54,150 bases of DNA from a bacterium (GTDB lineage: Bacteria > Armatimonadota > Zipacnadia > Zipacnadales > UBA11051): contig JAUVVY010000028.1 of assembly GCA_030604405.1 (NCBI GenBank), forward strand, positions 1-54,150. The letters run 5' to 3'. Under the pieces are notes generated by a model. The model saw nothing but the letters and a program-made list of their open reading frames with translations. It was not told where the DNA came from and ran no database searches. Positions 8,065-16,273 of this stretch are shown here, piece after piece (the first letter of the stretch is position 1; every line of letters begins with the position of its first letter). A program made the translations under genes and the position numbers.

Positions 8065-9684
8065 CTATGCGCGTGGCTTACGCGCCTCGGGCGGGAGCTT
8101 GAGGATGTCAGCCATGTTCTGGCCCAGGACCTTCTTCTTCTGCTCGTACGGGATGCGGGCCCATGCGACCCAGCCAAGCTGTGGTGCGACATCGCGCATC
8201 ACGCAATCGGTGCCGAACACGAGCTGCTCGGCTCCGGCCGTCTCGCAGAAGTACTCGATGAAGCCGTACAGGATCATCGTGTAAGTAATCTCGCCATAGA
8301 CGTTTTTGAACTCAGTGGCGGTCTCGGCTGTTCCCTCGGCAAGCTCCCAGTTGGAGCCGGTGTGGGCGACGAGGAACTTCGCGCCCGGGTACTTGGCTGC
8401 CATAGCCTTCTGCACGTCCGGCGGCATGGCGTGGCACAACACGGGCTTTTCGTTTTCGTCGGCCCACTTCATAATCAGCTCGTGATCGGGATGGTCGAAC
8501 GGTTTGCCCTGCTGGGACGGATACGGCTTGTAGCCTACGACCTTATCGGTCAGAAAGATGCGCTCGAATTCGGCCTGGTACTGCTCCGGATAGTTGGGAT
8601 TGTTGCAGCCGTAGGCCATCAGCCTGTCCGGGTACTTGGCCACGGCTTCAAGTGCAAGGTCGTTGGCTTCGGGGTCACCTTCCGTAATGCCCGACCAGGT
8701 GCTGAAGACGCAGGCGTCTATGCCCACGCGGTCCATGGTCGCGACCAGGTTGTCGGCGTCGTTGTAGGCGAGTGCGACACGAACGCCCATGCATCCAGGA
8801 TGCGCAATATGACCGTGAGCATCCACGAGGAACTCATCAGACAACGGTTTGCCTGCACGTACGCAGGCGACAATGGCATCATCATCAGGATGCTCGGGTG
8901 GCGCATTCAATTCAGGCAGAGGTCTTCCTGGGGCCGCCTTTACGTTCTGGAGCAGGCGCAGCATGTTGCCGCCGGCGATCTTGTAGCGATCGTCCTCGCT
9001 GATGTCTTCGTAATTGCACATCATGCGGGCAGCGCCGGGGCTGCGATGGGGCAGATCGGTGCCGAACAGCAGCCGGTCAGAGCCGAATTGCCGCACGAAT
9101 ACCTCATACGCCCGGTGCTCCTGGTATGCCCAGGTCTCCAGGTGCAGATTCGGTGCCTGCGCCAGAGCAGGATAGAGCGCGCGGCCGCCTCCCCAGCCCT
9201 GACCGCACATCACCACCGGCAACAACGGGTGTGCCTGACACAGGCGGACCATGTCCGATAGCTCGATCTCAGCCTTGTCAATGAATACGGGGATGCGGTG
9301 GCGTTCGAGCTCAGACAGCAGCAGGCCGATGATGTACTCGCTGGTGCCGAAGCCGTGGGTCTTAGGCATAAGGCGGGCGGTGCGGACACCAAGCGACAGC
9401 ATCTCCTGCACAAGCTCGGGCGCCGGTGGCATCTCGCCGGTGTGATGGGGCAGAAGCACCCACTGGGGCACCAGTTGCGGATCATCGCCGATTTCTCGCA
9501 GCAGACGGCGGTTGCCGTAATCGCAGGAATACTCGCGCGCAACGGCATGGCTGACGACGGCGGCCATTATGTCGTAATAGTCAAAATCGCGCTTGTAATC
9601 ATCAAGTTTCCAGATGGTACTCGGATGGCGGTTGGCGCGGACGCCAATCATGCAGTTACAATCGAAAAACGGTATTGCGGACAT
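8065..9684 (-). CDS. Double amidohydrolase (two tandem amidohydrolase-2 barrels)
   Basis: 539 residues from ATG 9684 (upstream AAGGAAGG, 12 bases away). Two amidohydrolase-2-type barrels are joined in one chain: 1-255 and about 283-539. The C-terminal copy keeps the metal motif V-D-A-H290-G-H292 and a late G-T-D (GTDCVM). The N-terminal copy keeps GTDLPH but has D8-C9-N10-C11 where the H-x-H metal pair should be. The family includes decarboxylases and hydrolases of the ACMSD/5-carboxyvanillate type. A pseudo-catalytic or differently metallated first domain is an inference. Downstream gap 7978-8064 is short. The MITE-like element at 9749-9940 lies just upstream of its start. Confidence 0.8.
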   Translation of the reverse strand: MSAIPFFDCNCMIGVRANRHPSTIWKLDDYKRDFDYYDIMAAVVSHAVAREYSCDYGNRRLLREIGDDPQLVPQWVLLPHHTGEMPPAPELVQEMLSLGVRTARLMPKTHGFGTSEYIIGLLLSELERHRIPVFIDKAEIELSDMVRLCQAHPLLPVVMCGQGWGGGRALYPALAQAPNLHLETWAYQEHRAYEVFVRQFGSDRLLFGTDLPHRSPGAARMMCNYEDISEDDRYKIAGGNMLRLLQNVKAAPGRPLPELNAPPEHPDDDAIVACVRAGKPLSDEFLVDAHGHIAHPGCMGVRVALAYNDADNLVATMDRVGIDACVFSTWSGITEGDPEANDLALEAVAKYPDRLMAYGCNNPNYPEQYQAEFERIFLTDKVVGYKPYPSQQGKPFDHPDHELIMKWADENEKPVLCHAMPPDVQKAMAAKYPGAKFLVAHTGSNWELAEGTAETATEFKNVYGEITYTMILYGFIEYFCETAGAEQLVFGTDCVMRDVAPQLGWVAWARIPYEQKKKVLGQNMADILKLPPEARKPRA

Positions 9685-9748
9685 GCTAGCTCGGGACCTT
9701 CCTTGATTCAGTGTGTGCAGACATGCGATAGCGAACATAGCAGCGTGA

Positions 9749-9940
9749 GAGGTGTGTGTAGGAATCGTCGGTAGGACAGCGACCTCTTGAACAACATCGA
9801 GGACAGCCATCCTTGGCTGTCCAAGCCTCGACAGGCAGGGATGCCTGTCGTCCAGGAAGGCGCTGTGCGGGGCGTGATGAATCGCGTCCCCACGAACAGC
9901 CTGCCTCTTGTGACCTACCGACAATCTTTACACGCACCCC
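9749..9940. mobile_element. MITE-like element, family C, full copy
   Basis: About 192 bases, no coding capacity. The ends are imperfect inverted repeats: the left one (9751-9779) matches the reverse complement of the right one (9911-9939) at about 22 of 28 positions and shares a GTCGGTAGG core. The 7-base direct repeat AGCGTGA occurs immediately outside both ends (9742-9748 and 9941-9947), as expected for a target-site duplication. Inside are strong hairpins, including GGACAGCC...GGCTGTCC and GGACGACAGGCAT/ATGCCTGTCGTCC-type arms. A second, incomplete copy is at 21860-22005. Confidence 0.65.
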
Positions 9941-9996
9941 AGCGTGAAGATTGGGTATCTGCTATTTCCGCCGGTGACGAGGATTTCCTCTATTCA

Positions 9997-10058
9997 CCTG
10001 TCGCGTGGGGTACCCACTCCATAGGAGTGGGTCAGGCTTCCAGCCCGACAGCGACAGG
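9997..10058. repeat. Nested hairpin repeat (type A with inner stem)
   Basis: Outer arms CCTGTCGC (9997-10004) / GCGACAGG (10051-10058). Inside: ACCCACTCC-ATA-GGAGTGGGT, a perfect 9-base stem, then repeat A in the form GTCAGGCTTCCAGCCCGAC. The inner stem matches in position, but not in sequence, the one near 42718. It ends 7 bases from the queC stop and could act as a 3' structure for that gene. Confidence 0.55.
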
Positions 10059-10064
10059 ATGTTA

Positions 10065-10769
10065 TCACAGATGATGACGAAGTCTTTCCCAGTGGCCGGC
10101 TTCGGTGAGGGCTCTCTGAAGCCGGCGACAGCTCTCGCACCGCCAGCAGTGTCGCGGGCCGACTTCGTAGCAGCTATACAACATATCGAGGGCGATCCCG
10201 CGCTCGGATGCAAGCTCAACCATTTCGGTCTTGGTCATTTCCAGAGTGGGTGAGACGATTGTGGGCTGATTGGCTGCTGAGTACTGCAGCAGGTTGCTGG
10301 CCGCGGCGACGAATTCGGGGCTATTATCGGCGAAGGTGGCGGCTTCTTCGGCGTTGAAGCCGGCGACAATGGCATCGCACTCCAGTGCCTCGGCGTAAGC
10401 GGCAGCTACCATCACAAATACGGCGTTGCGGTTGGGGACCCAGACCTGGCGTGCGCTGTCAGCCGTCACGGTGGGCTGGTTAAGCTGCGATATTTGCGGA
10501 TGTGGCATTTGTGCACCGGGATCGGTGATGGCTGCGGCGGAGATGTCCCCGAGCCACGGCAGGTTGACGACATGGTGGGGGATGTTGAGGCGCGCCGCCT
10601 GAATGGCTGCGGCTTTGATCTCGGCGACTGCAGCGCGCTGCCTATAATCGCATGTAATCGCCAGACGCAGGTCATGGTCACAAGCGGCCAGGTGGGCGGC
10701 TATCAGAGAATCAAGACCGCCAGAAAGCAGCACTATTGCCCGTGTGGTACAGTTGCACCCGCCGCTCAT
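10065..10769 (-). CDS. queC: 7-cyano-7-deazaguanine synthase QueC
   Basis: 234 residues. The ATP-pyrophosphatase motif LSGGLDS is near the N-terminus, and the QueC zinc site is complete: C200, C208, C211 and C214. QueC converts 7-carboxy-7-deazaguanine to preQ0 with ATP and ammonia, on the way to queuosine in tRNA. The GCN and PNRN motifs typical of the family (VPNRNAVF) are present. It starts one base after the queD stop, so the two are translated from one message. queE and queF are not in the window. Confidence 0.95.
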   Translation of the reverse strand: MSGGCNCTTRAIVLLSGGLDSLIAAHLAACDHDLRLAITCDYRQRAAVAEIKAAAIQAARLNIPHHVVNLPWLGDISAAAITDPGAQMPHPQISQLNQPTVTADSARQVWVPNRNAVFVMVAAAYAEALECDAIVAGFNAEEAATFADNSPEFVAAASNLLQYSAANQPTIVSPTLEMTKTEMVELASERGIALDMLYSCYEVGPRHCWRCESCRRLQRALTEAGHWERLRHHL

Positions 10770-10770
10770 C

Positions 10771-11142
10771 CTAGCTTTCCCTGTAGGTGATGGCCGAATC
10801 TTCCGTCTCGTACAGCTTCACCTCGAAGAGACGGACATCGAAGCCCGCTAGCAATTTGGCGATTTTCTCGAAGATCATAGCCGCCAGGTTTTCAGCCGTC
10901 ACATTGGCCTGTGCAAACTCCGGCAGTTCATTCAAGTACGCGTGGTCATATCTGTCCAGCACCTGGTCGCAGATCTGCTTGAGCCTGGCGAAATCTATCA
11001 GCATCCCGGCGTCATTGAGTTTATCGCCCGCGACGGTGATCTCGACGTTGTAGTTGTGCCCGTGAAGCTGGGCACACTTGCCCTCATAGTCGCGCAAGTG
11101 ATGTGCTGCCGAAAAGCGCCGTTTGACCGTAAGGCGATACAT
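10771..11142 (-). CDS. queD: 6-carboxy-5,6,7,8-tetrahydropterin synthase QueD
   Basis: 123 residues from ATG 11142, the usual length for QueD; an upstream in-frame ATG at 11184 would add 14 unlikely residues. GGAGG lies 12 bases before the chosen start. Zinc ligands are H14 or H15 (FSAAHHL), H27 and H29 (LHGH), catalytic C23, and the YDHAYLN region carries the Asp/His pair. QueD makes carboxytetrahydropterin from dihydroneopterin triphosphate for queuosine synthesis. It is followed directly by queC and preceded by the DgkA-PAP2 gene 48 bases away, so it may be transcribed with the phoH-ybeY operon. Confidence 0.93.
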   Translation of the reverse strand: MYRLTVKRRFSAAHHLRDYEGKCAQLHGHNYNVEITVAGDKLNDAGMLIDFARLKQICDQVLDRYDHAYLNELPEFAQANVTAENLAAMIFEKIAKLLAGFDVRLFEVKLYETEDSAITYRES

Positions 11143-11190
11143 TAAGTGACATTGCCTCCGCATGGATAACACGTTGGCGGACAAGCAGCT

Positions 11191-11958
11191 CTAGTTGAAG
11201 TACCAGGCAAATAGCATCAGACTTACGAGTGCGCCCGCTAGGGCCCCCAGCAGGGCTTCGGGAAGGCTATGGATGCGGGCCTGCACTCTGCTTTGCAGCA
11301 GCATCCCCGCCAGTGCCAGTGCCAGCAACATAATCGCCAGACTATGGGTCAGGACCATGATAGCAACCGCGCAGAGAAAGCCGAGTGCGGAATGGCCCGA
11401 CATGACGCCACCACGGGCGAAGGTTCCGCGGCCTGTAGCGCGCTTGACCCATGTGATAAAGATACCCAGCAGGACGCAGCCGGTGATGGCCAACTGGACG
11501 GCGTCGAGCTCGGGTACAGGCGGAGGCTCGGGCAGGTTGAGGAACACAGCAGCCACACGTGGCGCGCTGCTGAACACCAGTATGGCAACAGTAATTGCAT
11601 AGATCGCCGAAATCAAGACCGCGCCGGCGGCGATGTCCTTGGCGACCTTGGCGCGCGGGTCATAGTCCTGCACGACTAACTCGATTGTCGCTTCAAGGGC
11701 CGTGTTGAACATCTCAGCGATTAGCACAATCGCCATCGCCGCGACCAGGTGCAGGAACTGCGCGCCTTCGATGCCGAGAGTCCAGGCGGTCAGTAAGACC
11801 AGGATCACGAGTGTAAAATGCACGCGCATGTGCTGCTGGGTCTCGAAGCAGAACGTGACCCCTTCCCAGGCGTGCCCAAAACTCAGGGCCACGGACTTTC
11901 GCTTCCCGGGATCGGGGACATTGGCTTTGGTTTCGTCGCGCTTCTCACTCTTGGACAA
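11191..11958 (-). CDS. Diacylglycerol/undecaprenol kinase fused to a PAP2-like phosphatase domain
   Basis: 255 residues. The N-terminal half is a DgkA-type membrane kinase: a soluble helix, three membrane segments and the catalytic EMFNTALEATIE motif, then AKVAKDIAAGAVL. The C-terminal half is PAP2-like, with GGVMSGHSALGF and a later SRVQARIHSLPEALLGA segment giving the Arg and His of that family. The kinase phosphorylates diacylglycerol or undecaprenol; the fused domain would remove phosphate. The start is TTG 11958 with GAGGAG ten bases upstream; it overlaps the ybeY end by 14 bases, suggesting coupled translation. Kinase-phosphatase fusions of this kind are known in bacteria, but the net direction of the reaction is unclear. 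Confidence 0.85.
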   Translation of the reverse strand: MSKSEKRDETKANVPDPGKRKSVALSFGHAWEGVTFCFETQQHMRVHFTLVILVLLTAWTLGIEGAQFLHLVAAMAIVLIAEMFNTALEATIELVVQDYDPRAKVAKDIAAGAVLISAIYAITVAILVFSSAPRVAAVFLNLPEPPPVPELDAVQLAITGCVLLGIFITWVKRATGRGTFARGGVMSGHSALGFLCAVAIMVLTHSLAIMLLALALAGMLLQSRVQARIHSLPEALLGALAGALVSLMLFAWYFN

Positions 11959-12385
11959 TGCTGATGCGCTCCTCGAACTGTCTCACTACGCCGTTCTGTT
12001 TGTCGAACATCTTCTGTTTGTGCTCGGCGTCGTGCTCCTTATAGCCCAGGGCGTGCAGGACGGCATGGGCGATAAGGAATGCGAGTTCCCAGTGTAGGCT
12101 GTGTCCGTGCTCAGCGGCTTGAATGGCCGCTTGCTCTACGGAGATGTAAGCTTCAGCCTCGGCTTTGCCGTCGGGGCCGGTCTCCGCCTCGAATGCAATC
12201 ACGTCCGTCGGCCAGTCGGCCCCGAGTAGTTGCCTATTGAGCTCCTGCATCCTGTCGTTGTCAACAAGTACCGCGCTGAAGGCGTCGAGACTTGCTGCTT
12301 CAGCCTGTGCCGTCGCTGCGGCCACCTGCGCAAGCAGGTCTTCGTCAACGCGATGGGTCTGCAGGTCTCTAATCTCAACTTGCAG
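11945..12385 (-). CDS. ybeY: Endoribonuclease YbeY (non-ATG start proposed)
   Basis: The zinc motif AHAVLHALGYKEHDAEH near the C-terminus and DWPTDVIAF identify YbeY, a single-strand RNase of 16S rRNA maturation and ribosome quality control. The first ATG in frame is at 12325 and would cut off about 20 family residues. The frame stays open upstream and encodes QVEIRDLQTHRVDEDLLAQV, just what YbeY N-termini look like. No ATG, GTG or TTG fits; CTG 12385 has GGAGGG ten bases upstream and overlaps the stop region of the HD gene (12375), so coupled initiation at CTG is proposed (146 residues). Position in the phoH-HD-ybeY-dgkA order is classical. Gene identity is firm, the start is inference. Confidence 0.85.
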   Translation of the reverse strand: MQVEIRDLQTHRVDEDLLAQVAAATAQAEAASLDAFSAVLVDNDRMQELNRQLLGADWPTDVIAFEAETGPDGKAEAEAYISVEQAAIQAAEHGHSLHWELAFLIAHAVLHALGYKEHDAEHKQKMFDKQNGVVRQFEERISIVQE

Positions 12386-14558
12386 AGGAGGAATTCCCTC
12401 CCTCAGACGCAGAATCCTCGTCCGGCTTGGGACCGGTAAGCCCGCGCATATTCTCCGGCAAGAAGTTGTCGGGATATCGCGTGCGATGGTGGAACATGCG
12501 ATTCAAGGTGTGAATGAAGCTTTCTTTGATGGTGGTTATGTCGTGAAAGGTGAGGGGAGCCTCGTCGAGCTGGCCGTCCTCGATCTTGGCGTCCACCAGG
12601 TGGTTGACAAGCTCTTCGATGCGCTGTGGCTGCGGGTCCTCCATGGTGCGTGCGGCAGCCTCGACGGTATCCGCGAGCATGATTATCGCGGTTTCTCTGC
12701 TCTGCGGGCGAGGTCCGTCATAGCGGAAATCGGCCTCGCGCACCTCCTCGGGGTCATCTGCTTCGGTGGCGGCCTTGCGATAAAGGTACGACACAAGGCT
12801 GGTGCCGTGGTGCTCGGGTATTACCGCTGCTATTTCGGCAGGCAGGCCGGCCTCCTCGGCCATCTCCATGCCTTCTTTGACGTGGGATATCAGGACCAGC
12901 GCCGATAGGTGGGGCGAGAGGTGATCATGCGGGTTCTCGACGCCGAACTGGTTTTCAGCGAAGAACAGCGGGCGCTTGAGTTTCCCGATGTCATGGTACA
13001 TGCAGCAGGTGCGAGTGAGCAGGCCATTGGCCGCAATCGCCTCAGCGGCCGGCTCGGCAAGGTTGGCGACCATGACCGAGCTCTGGTACGAGCCCGCTGC
13101 CTCGGTCAGCAAGTCTTTGAGAAGAGCCTCGTTCGGGTTAAGCAGTTCTATCAGACGCATCTCGGTAATCAGACGCAGCGGACGCTGAATGACCATCACC
13201 AAGCCGAAGGCCAAAATAGCCGAGGCCAGACCGGCGGCGGCGGCCACGCCGAGTTGCTCGTAGGCGATATTCATCCCCAGGACCTTACTGCTGATGCCGA
13301 GGACGGCGGGGTTAATGAAAGCTGTGAGCAGCGCCGCCCGCGTTAGCATTGTGGTCCTCGTATGGCCGGTGGGGACGGCATAAGCGGCGGCCATGCCACA
13401 GATCGCGGTCGCAATCAGCAATCGCGTGTCCCCGCCGGCGCTCATCGAGCCGACGACTATGGCCATGAAGACTACCGCAGCAACGGCCACCTCTGAGCTT
13501 ATGACTACCGACAAAAACATCGCCAGCGTGGTGACTGTGGTCAAAGCCCAGATCGGGTGGTAGGGGTTGCCCTCGAGGAGCCTGATGATCAGAATGGCCA
13601 GTACCATGCTTGCGCACAGCGTATAGAACAGCCGCTCGTCACGGTGCGCCTGCGGAGCGAACCTGAATACGAAAACTACGATGGACAATGTCAAGCTGAT
13701 GACCAGCAACAGCAGAGCGAGGGCCTGGCTGTAGTCAATCGTGGGCTGGACTAGTCCGAGGGCCTCAAACATCGCCAGATGGCGCTGGATAACGGTCTCG
13801 CCGAGGGAAATGATGATGTCGCCGGGCTGCAACTGACGGCGCTGCTCTTCCACCTGCCTGGCGGCCTGTTGTTGCTTTTCCTGGGTTGCCTGTGCGTCGT
13901 AGATGAGATTGTTGCGCAGTGCGACCTTCGCGAGCTCTGCCTCCATCTGCTTGAACTGGGCAGAGATGTCCAGTTTGTCGGCCGCTGCTGCAGCTTTCTC
14001 CCGGGCATTCTTCAGATCGTCGGTGTTGCTGCGTATCTCGCCGGCCATCTGCTCGCGTACGATCTGCACGATAGATGCCCTGCGGCGTTCAAAGGCGCCT
14101 TCCTGCATCTTGACTAGCAGACTCAGCGTTGGTGAGCTGAGGGAGACATCCAACTGATCGCGCAAGCGATCTACCTTATCGAGAGCAGTGGGGAGAGCTT
14201 CATCATCGCGCACTGTCTGAGCAGCGGCGAATATGTCGAAGGCCGTCCGTTCAGCGACGGCGATGGCATTGGCATCCCGGTTATAGACGGGGCTTACGGA
14301 GTTGGCCGCCTCCAGCCGCAGACGCTCTGTCTCCTCAACATCCACATACACCGCGGCTCTGTTGGCGGTGATAGTCTGGGTGGCCTCATCACCAGGGCGC
14401 AGTGAGACCTGCTGGGGCTGCAAGCGCCACAGCAACAGGAGAAACACGATCAAGGTGGTCAACGCTGTCGTTATGAACTTGCGGAAGGAGCTGCCTTCGA
14501 TCTTGCGACCAAACAGCTTCTGGCCAGCGTCGTTGTTCCTATGGTTATGTTTAGGCAT
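12375..14558 (-). CDS. 7TM-HD (PgpH-like) cyclic-di-AMP phosphodiesterase
   Basis: 727 residues. Order: short cytoplasmic N-terminus, one membrane helix (about 28-46), a long extracytoplasmic coiled 7TMR-HDED domain (about 50-270), seven membrane helices (about 275-480) and a cytoplasmic HDIG domain with YH522-D523-IGK, HLSPHLSALVLISHVKEG and IPEHHGT metal ligands. Family members such as PgpH hydrolyse cyclic di-AMP to pApA. It lies 62 bases after phoH and overlaps the proposed ybeY start, the usual operon order. The C-terminus is acidic and Ser-rich (DEDSASEGGNSSSAS). Confidence 0.92.
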   Translation of the reverse strand: MPKHNHRNNDAGQKLFGRKIEGSSFRKFITTALTTLIVFLLLLWRLQPQQVSLRPGDEATQTITANRAAVYVDVEETERLRLEAANSVSPVYNRDANAIAVAERTAFDIFAAAQTVRDDEALPTALDKVDRLRDQLDVSLSSPTLSLLVKMQEGAFERRRASIVQIVREQMAGEIRSNTDDLKNAREKAAAAADKLDISAQFKQMEAELAKVALRNNLIYDAQATQEKQQQAARQVEEQRRQLQPGDIIISLGETVIQRHLAMFEALGLVQPTIDYSQALALLLLVISLTLSIVVFVFRFAPQAHRDERLFYTLCASMVLAILIIRLLEGNPYHPIWALTTVTTLAMFLSVVISSEVAVAAVVFMAIVVGSMSAGGDTRLLIATAICGMAAAYAVPTGHTRTTMLTRAALLTAFINPAVLGISSKVLGMNIAYEQLGVAAAAGLASAILAFGLVMVIQRPLRLITEMRLIELLNPNEALLKDLLTEAAGSYQSSVMVANLAEPAAEAIAANGLLTRTCCMYHDIGKLKRPLFFAENQFGVENPHDHLSPHLSALVLISHVKEGMEMAEEAGLPAEIAAVIPEHHGTSLVSYLYRKAATEADDPEEVREADFRYDGPRPQSRETAIIMLADTVEAAARTMEDPQPQRIEELVNHLVDAKIEDGQLDEAPLTFHDITTIKESFIHTLNRMFHHRTRYPDNFLPENMRGLTGPKPDEDSASEGGNSSSAS

Positions 14559-14620
14559 CTAGAAAGGCCTCATAGATCATTAGCGGCCAGGTCGGGCTTG
14601 AAGTCCGACGCGTGGTATCG

Positions 14621-15769
14621 CTACGGCGAATCGGTTTCGGTGTCAGACCGGGTGTTTTTGGGGCTTGCCGGCGGCTCGCCGCCGATGGCCGCATCATCGT
14701 TTCCTGTCGCCTCGTAGGCGTCAACGATGCGCTGCACCAGCGCATGTCGCACGATGTCGTTGCGGTCCAGCTTGCAGATGCCCACGCCCTTGACCTCGCC
14801 CAGCACGGACATGGCGTGAGTTAGACCACACTGGACGCCGCTGGGCAGATCGGTCTGCGTAATGTCGCCGGTGACGATCATCTTGGACCCAAAGCCCATG
14901 CGTGTTAAGAACATCTTAATCTGTCCGGGGGTAGTATTCTGCCCCTCATCCAGAACCATAATGGCGTCGTTTATGGTGCGTCCGCGCATGTATGCCAGCG
15001 GCATGACTTCGATAACGCCGCGGGCCAAAAGCTTCTCCAGGCGCTGAAAGCCGATAATGTCAGTAAGAGCATCGTGGAGGGGACGCAGGTATGGCTGGAC
15101 TTTTTCAAGCATATCACCGGGTAGGAAGCCGAGCTGCTCGCCGGCCTCCACAATCGGCCTGGTGAGCACAATTCGGCTAACCTGGCCGGACCTCAGTGCG
15201 GCTACAGCCATTGCCATTGCGAGGAATGTCTTGCCGGTGCCGGCCGGGCCGATACACAGGATCAGATCGTTCTCGACGATGGTCTGGATGTACGTGGCCT
15301 GGCCGAGGGTCTTGGGGCGCAGCGGCTTGTTCCGATGGGTAGTAATAATCGTATTGTTAAGCGCCTCTCTGACTTGCTGCGAAGTGCCGTTGCTGACCGC
15401 TTCGAGCACCAGTGCGACATCGCGGCCGGTGACATTGCGCTCGGCACGTACGAGCTGCAACACGCCATCCAGCGCCTCCGCGGCCTGGTCGGCCTGCGGC
15501 TTCTCCCCATAGACCAGCACTGCACCGTCAGTGGGCACCAGACGCACGCCAAAGCGGTCCTCGATGCTGCGCAGGTTACGGTCGCGGCTTCCTACGAGTT
15601 GTGGCAATTCGCCGGCGGCCACCTGAATGCTGGCAACTGCCGTTTCTCGGGCCTCTTCGGAGGCCGCAATGTCCCGTTCTTCCAAGCTTGTCACCGCTGT
15701 CTCAAATGTCAGGCCGGCAGCCGCGCTGGTGGGATTGTGAAAGTGAAAAGCCGGGACGCCGACAGGCAT
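14621..15769 (-). CDS. PhoH-like ATPase (YbeZ type)
   Basis: 382 residues from ATG 15769. Walker A G174-PAGTG-K180-T181, Walker B MVLDEGQNTT, then VTGDITQTDLP. The N-terminal part (about 60-130) resembles the KH-like/PhoH N-domain (GSRDRNLRSIEDRFG). Proteins of this type bind RNA and work beside YbeY, which is two genes downstream. The upstream GTG 15829 is also in frame, but the likely promoter (15833-15859) would start transcription at about 15825, at or downstream of it, which favours ATG 15769 (AAGG seven bases before). It is the first gene of the phoH-HD-ybeY-dgkA-queDC block. The C-terminal tail past about residue 360 is low-complexity. Confidence 0.92.
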   Translation of the reverse strand: MPVGVPAFHFHNPTSAAAGLTFETAVTSLEERDIAASEEARETAVASIQVAAGELPQLVGSRDRNLRSIEDRFGVRLVPTDGAVLVYGEKPQADQAAEALDGVLQLVRAERNVTGRDVALVLEAVSNGTSQQVREALNNTIITTHRNKPLRPKTLGQATYIQTIVENDLILCIGPAGTGKTFLAMAMAVAALRSGQVSRIVLTRPIVEAGEQLGFLPGDMLEKVQPYLRPLHDALTDIIGFQRLEKLLARGVIEVMPLAYMRGRTINDAIMVLDEGQNTTPGQIKMFLTRMGFGSKMIVTGDITQTDLPSGVQCGLTHAMSVLGEVKGVGICKLDRNDIVRHALVQRIVDAYEATGNDDAAIGGEPPASPKNTRSDTETDSP

Positions 15770-15832
15770 ATCCCGACCTTCGGAGTATTGACCTGGCCGC
15801 CGGTCGCTGTAACGTAGGATTACTGGCACTAG

Positions 15833-15859
15833 GGTATATCACGGGCCTGGCAAAGTCAA
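15833..15859 (-). promoter_or_regulatory. Candidate promoter of the phoH operon
   Basis: Minus strand: TTGACT (15859-15854), a 15-base spacer, TATACC (15838-15833). The spacer is short and the -10 imperfect. It would place the start of transcription at about 15825, upstream of ATG 15769. Confidence 0.35.
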
Positions 15860-15909
15860 CTCTAACTAGGACTTAGGGAAACGAAGTGATACCTTAGTGG
15901 TAAATTCAT

Positions 15910-15966
15910 TGGCGGAGGCCCGTCGGCTGCTGAGCCGTCCGCGAGATGCTGAGCCCCGCTCCGCCA
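15910..15966. other. Structured palindrome, possible small RNA or leader element
   Basis: Outer stem TGGCGGAG (15910-15917) / CTCCGCCA (15959-15966), 8 perfect pairs, enclosing a small perfect hairpin CGGCT-GCTG-AGCCG (15923-15936) and a second arm. No T-run follows on either side, so it is not a typical terminator. It does not match a riboswitch or tRNA that I know. Confidence 0.35.
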
Positions 15967-16052
15967 TAGGCTGACAATCTTTCCCACAATCCCATGCTCC
16001 GATTCTGCCCCATTCTTACGTCAGTAAGAGCCAAGGTGCCGCTGAAGGGTGT

Positions 16053-16082
16053 TTGACCGCTACCTGGGAAGTAGGGTAGCAT
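16053..16082 (+). promoter_or_regulatory. Candidate promoter of the R-M gene
   Basis: TTGACC (16053-16058), an 18-base spacer, TAGCAT (16077-16082). This would give a leader of about 185 bases before ATG 16274. The match is moderate. Confidence 0.35.
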
Positions 16083-16273
16083 AGCCGTGCGTTCGCCCCA
16101 TCAGCAAGATGGATTGGCGAAGAACGCCATGCGAAAACCTTTTCGTGGCTGTCGGGTTGCATGCTCCGATGCAAACTGTACCGGCCATTTCTGCAAGGCT
16201 GGAGGAATCCTCTCGCTCTCAAGTGAACAATGATCTGAGAGGGGAACACGAAAGCGAACCATAGGATAATGTG

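Larger units (their letters stand above)
9685..10064. other. Repeat-filled gap between amidohydrolase and queC
   Basis: 380 bases without a gene. It contains a MITE-like element (9749-9940) with a flanking direct repeat and a nested hairpin repeat (9997-10058). No promoter stood out. Confidence 0.5.
15770..16273. other. Divergent intergenic region between phoH and the R-M gene
   Basis: About 500 bases. It contains a candidate minus-strand promoter for phoH (15833-15859), a structured palindrome (15910-15966) and a candidate plus-strand promoter (16053-16082). I see no gene; 16083-16260 has no strong feature. Confidence 0.45.

Noticed and set aside
8362-9261. Plus-strand frame opposite the amidohydrolase
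   Set aside because: Antisense shadow with no recognisable motif.
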